This document shows, in pieces, positions 61,572 through 64,000 of a DNA stretch of 64,000 bases. Origin of the DNA: DASYLJ01 sp964432595 (GTDB lineage: Bacteria; Desulfobacterota; Binatia; DP-6); NCBI GenBank assembly GCA_964432595.1, contig CAYSOF010000019.1:1-64000 (forward strand). Reading direction: 5' to 3'. The stretch's first letter is position 1. The number at the start of each line of letters is the position of its first letter. A program made the position numbers and the translations under genes. The notes under the pieces were generated by a model. The model had not been told where the DNA came from. It did not search any database and saw nothing but the letters and a program-made list of their open reading frames with translations.

Positions 61572-62925
61572 CGGCCACCTGCTCGACGTACTTCGCGAAG
61601 GCGACCATGCCGCCGCGCGCCTGCGGCCAGTCGAAGTTCTCGTTCGGCGCGTGGTAGCCGTGCTCCGGCAGCGAGAGGCCGAGGAAGTGCACCGGGGCGC
61701 GCAGCACGCGCTCCATGGAGACCACCGCGCCGATCGAGCCGCCCTCGCGCACGAAGACGGGCGCGCGGCCGAACGCGAACCGCATCGCCTCGGAGACGGC
61801 GTCCGCGTGCGGCCCCGTCGTGTGGCCGCGGAACGGGGCCAGCGCATGCTCCGCCTCGACCACGACGTCCGGCGCGTGCCGCCGGACGAACGCCTTCACC
61901 AGCCGCACGATGCGCGCGGGCTGCATGTCCGGCACGAGACGGCACGACACGATCGCCGTCGCGGCGGGCGGCACGACCGTCTTGACGCCCGGCCCCTGAT
62001 AGCCGCCCGCGATGCCGTGCACCTCGAGCGTCGGCCGGAACCAGAGGCGCTGCATGACGTCGAGCGCGTCGTCGCTCCGCAGCGAGCGGAACCCGTGGTC
62101 GCGCTTGAACGCCGCCACGCTGAAGCCGCACTGCGCGAGATCCGCCAGCTCGCGACGCGTCGGGCGCACGGCGTCGTCGTAGAAGCCGGGAATCGTGACG
62201 CGGCCCGTGCGGGCGTCGAGCATCTTCGCCACCAGCGCCGCGAGCTCGGCGACGGGATTGCGCGCGGCGCCGCCCGTCGTGCCCGAGTGCTGATCGGTCG
62301 CGCCCGTGCGCAACGTCAGCCGGAATCCCTGGAGCCCGCGCAGTCCGGCGGGACACGCGGGCCGTTTGCGGGACACCCAGATGGTGTCCGAGACGACGAC
62401 GGCGTCGGTGGCGAAGGCGTTCCGGTGGGCGCGCAGCGTCGCCTCGAAGTGCGGCGACCCGATCTCCTCCTCGAGCTCCCACAGGAAGGCGACGTTGGCG
62501 CGCACGCCGGCGTCGAGCGCGTGCGTCGCACCGAACAGCGCGGCCAGCGCCGGCCCCTTGTCGTCGGTGGTGCCGCGCCCGAAGTAGCGGTCGCCGCGCC
62601 GGGTGAACGCGAAGGGCTCCGTCGTCCAGTCCGGGCCGTCGGCGGGCTGGACGTCGAGATGGTTGTAGACGGTGACGGTCGGCAGCCCGTCGCCACGATG
62701 GAACCGCCCGTGCACGAGCGGATGCCCGCCGGTGTCGACGACCGTCGCGGTGGCGCCGCGGGCGCGGAGCAGTGCGGCCGCGTGCTCGGCCGTCCGGCGC
62801 ACGTCGCGCGCGCGGGCGGGGTCGACCGAGACGCTCGGCATCTCGACCAGCGTCGCCAGCTCGCGCTCGTAGTCGGTACGGGCCGATCCGGCCCAGGCAT
62901 CGAGGGCGGCACGGGTGAAGGGCAT
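61555..62925 (-). CDS. M20-family metallopeptidase (dipeptidase type)
   Basis: 456 residues from ATG 62925. Zinc ligands and catalytic acids are visible: His89 and Asp91 (YNHLDVQP), Asp121 (GRGTTDDKG), Glu153/Glu154 (ELEEEIGS), and the dimerisation domain begins near FRLTLRTGATDQHSGTTGG. EGGSIGA near the end holds a further family element. It resembles the M20 peptidases that cut dipeptides or acyl-amino acids. No signal peptide, so cytoplasmic. Confidence 0.9.
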   Translation of the reverse strand: MPFTRAALDAWAGSARTDYERELATLVEMPSVSVDPARARDVRRTAEHAAALLRARGATATVVDTGGHPLVHGRFHRGDGLPTVTVYNHLDVQPADGPDWTTEPFAFTRRGDRYFGRGTTDDKGPALAALFGATHALDAGVRANVAFLWELEEEIGSPHFEATLRAHRNAFATDAVVVSDTIWVSRKRPACPAGLRGLQGFRLTLRTGATDQHSGTTGGAARNPVAELAALVAKMLDARTGRVTIPGFYDDAVRPTRRELADLAQCGFSVAAFKRDHGFRSLRSDDALDVMQRLWFRPTLEVHGIAGGYQGPGVKTVVPPAATAIVSCRLVPDMQPARIVRLVKAFVRRHAPDVVVEAEHALAPFRGHTTGPHADAVSEAMRFAFGRAPVFVREGGSIGAVVSMERVLRAPVHFLGLSLPEHGYHAPNENFDWPQARGGMVAFAKYVEQVAAMRRP

Positions 62926-63005
62926 GGACGGCGGTGCTAGCGACGGCGCCCCGCCCCGTCAACGTGACGTGTGGACATCCGGGCGCATCCGCGGCACGAG
63001 AGGGC

Positions 63006-63791
63006 ATGACTCGGACGGTGGCCGCGCTGCTGGTCGCCCTGGCCGGCGCCGCCGGTGCGACGGCGCCGGTGCCGCCGCCGATCACCCTGCGGTACGACGT
63101 CCGCTACGGGCCGCTCACGATCATGTCGTTCGATACGACGGTCGACGTCGCGGACAGGACGTACCGCAGCACCACGCGCATGCAAACGGAGGGGGTCGTC
63201 GAGCTCGTCTACCCGTGGAAGGCCGAGGCCGTCTCCGACGGCGTTCGCGACGGCACGACGCTCACGCCGAAACGGCACACCTCCGACGGCATGTACCGCG
63301 GCACGCATCGTCGCGTCCGCATCGACTACGCGGACGACGGTGCCGTGGTGAGCACCATCGAGCCGCCGCCGGAAGAGGACGCGCGCGACCGCGTTCCCGC
63401 CGACCTGCAACGCGCCACGATGGACCCGCTGACCGCGAGCCTCGCGGCGGCGGGCCGCCAGCCGTGCGGCGGCACGCTGCCGGTGTTCGACGGCCGCCGG
63501 CGCTACGACATGCGGCTCGAGGACAAGGGACCGGCCGAGGTCGAGCCCGCCCGCCGCGGCATCTATGCCGGGCCCGCGCGCCGATGTCGTGCGACCATCA
63601 TCCCCTACTCCGGCTTCTGGCGCTCGGAACCGACCGAGAGCGAGGCGCCGACGACGCTCGATTACTTCATCGCGACGCCGCGGCCGGACGTCGGCCCGTT
63701 GCCGGTCTACCTGGAGCTGGCCGGGGCGCGCGGCACGCTGCGCATCCACCTGACCGCGGTCGAACGCGTCGCCGACCCCGTCAGGGAGTAG
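63006..63791 (+). CDS. DUF3108-like exported protein
   Basis: 261 residues from ATG 63006, which opens a signal peptide (MTRTVAALLVALAGAAGATAPVP). The body (ITLRYDVRYGPLTIMSFDTTVDVADRTYRSTTRMQTEGVVELVYPWKAEAVSDG, then DPLTASLAA and FDGRRRYDMRLEDKG) matches the DUF3108 layout of periplasmic proteins with an antiparallel beta sheet. Function unknown. The stop overlaps the convergent histidine kinase gene by 11 bases. Confidence 0.8.
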   Translation: MTRTVAALLVALAGAAGATAPVPPPITLRYDVRYGPLTIMSFDTTVDVADRTYRSTTRMQTEGVVELVYPWKAEAVSDGVRDGTTLTPKRHTSDGMYRGTHRRVRIDYADDGAVVSTIEPPPEEDARDRVPADLQRATMDPLTASLAAAGRQPCGGTLPVFDGRRRYDMRLEDKGPAEVEPARRGIYAGPARRCRATIIPYSGFWRSEPTESEAPTTLDYFIATPRPDVGPLPVYLELAGARGTLRIHLTAVERVADPVRE

Positions 63792-64000
63792 CGACCCGCA
63801 GCGGAATCGTCACGCGGAAGACACTGCCCGAGCCCGCCGCGCTGGACAGCGCCACCGTGCCGCCCATCATCTCCACCAACCGCTGCGCGACCGTGAGCCC
63901 GACGCCCATGCCGCCGTACGGCCGCGTGAACGACGGATCGCCCTGCCAGAACGCGTCGAAGACGCGCGCATGATTCGCCGGCTCGATGCCCGCACCCGTG
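63781..64000 (-). CDS. C-terminal fragment of a sensor histidine kinase
   Basis: The last 72 codons of a minus-strand gene that enters from beyond the window. The peptide TGAGIEPANHARVFDAFWQGDP, then GGMGVGLTVAQRLVEMMGGTVALSS and GSGSVFRVTIPLR, carries the G1/G2 ATP-lid boxes of the HATPase_c domain. Substrate regulator unknown. Confidence 0.85.
   Translation of the reverse strand, partial: TGAGIEPANHARVFDAFWQGDPSFTRPYGGMGVGLTVAQRLVEMMGGTVALSSAAGSGSVFRVTIPLRVATP

Noticed and set aside
1..64000. tRNA, rRNA or CRISPR array
   Set aside because: No cloverleaf with a CCA-like end, rRNA segment or regular repeat-spacer pattern was recognised by eye; a tRNAscan run would settle the tRNA part.

Overview
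The window is very GC-rich (third codon positions almost all G or C) and densely coded on both strands. Long antisense open frames are compositional shadows, not genes. I see about 47 protein genes, two of them cut by the window edges, and one complete mobile element; no rRNA, tRNA or CRISPR array was seen. The gene mix recalls soil bacteria of the former 'Deltaproteobacteria', most of all the Candidatus Binatota/Binatia type: many lipoproteins, giant secreted repeat proteins with Ser/Thr linkers and Cys-rich modules, and a catabolic cluster of LLM flavin oxidoreductase, amidohydrolases, acyl-CoA ligase and P450. That placement is an inference from style.

Layout. 1-76 is the start of a probable B12-binding/radical SAM protein leaving the window. 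322-8293 holds a PQQ-type quinoprotein, an acyl-CoA-dehydrogenase-fold flavoprotein, three small lipoproteins (two ending in SHOCT-like motifs), a DUF1254/DUF1214 protein, a LuxR-type regulator and a membrane protein. 8360-12469 encodes a 1369-residue secreted protein with calcium-binding repeats. 12762-15386 is a lipoprotein calcineurin-type phosphoesterase.

15401-18856 is a 3456-bp transposon with perfect 20-bp inverted ends and an 8-bp target duplication. It has an IS1-like DDE transposase, a coupled 72-residue membrane protein, and passengers: an XRE repressor, a divergent zinc-finger protein and a KGG-motif basic protein. It sits between the phosphoesterase and a peptidoglycan amidase that were originally only about 58 bp apart.

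18909-38286 contains the amidase, a secreted repeat protein, a DUF3568-like lipoprotein, a sulfatase-patatin operon, a Cys-rich exported protein, an outer-membrane beta-barrel, an FGE-fold protein, a DUF3617 protein, a SWIM/SNF2 helicase, an amidase-signature enzyme, an FKBP, and a DUF2254/MscS pair. 38419-49781 carries three large exported proteins. One of them (1418 aa) contains what looks like an adenylyl-cyclase-toxin (edema factor/CyaA/ExoY) domain.

49904-59199 is a tight eight-gene minus-strand catabolic operon (oxidoreductase, aldehyde dehydrogenase, amidohydrolase, Zn alcohol dehydrogenase, second amidohydrolase, isochorismatase-like, SDR, acyl-CoA ligase). A divergent TetR gene controls it, probably through an inverted repeat overlapping the operon promoter. 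A TPR protein, a cytochrome P450, an M20 peptidase, a DUF3108-type protein and the tail of a histidine kinase close the window. Together the genes suggest a free-living heterotroph with a large exported proteome that takes apart organic substrates by oxidation, hydrolysis and CoA activation.
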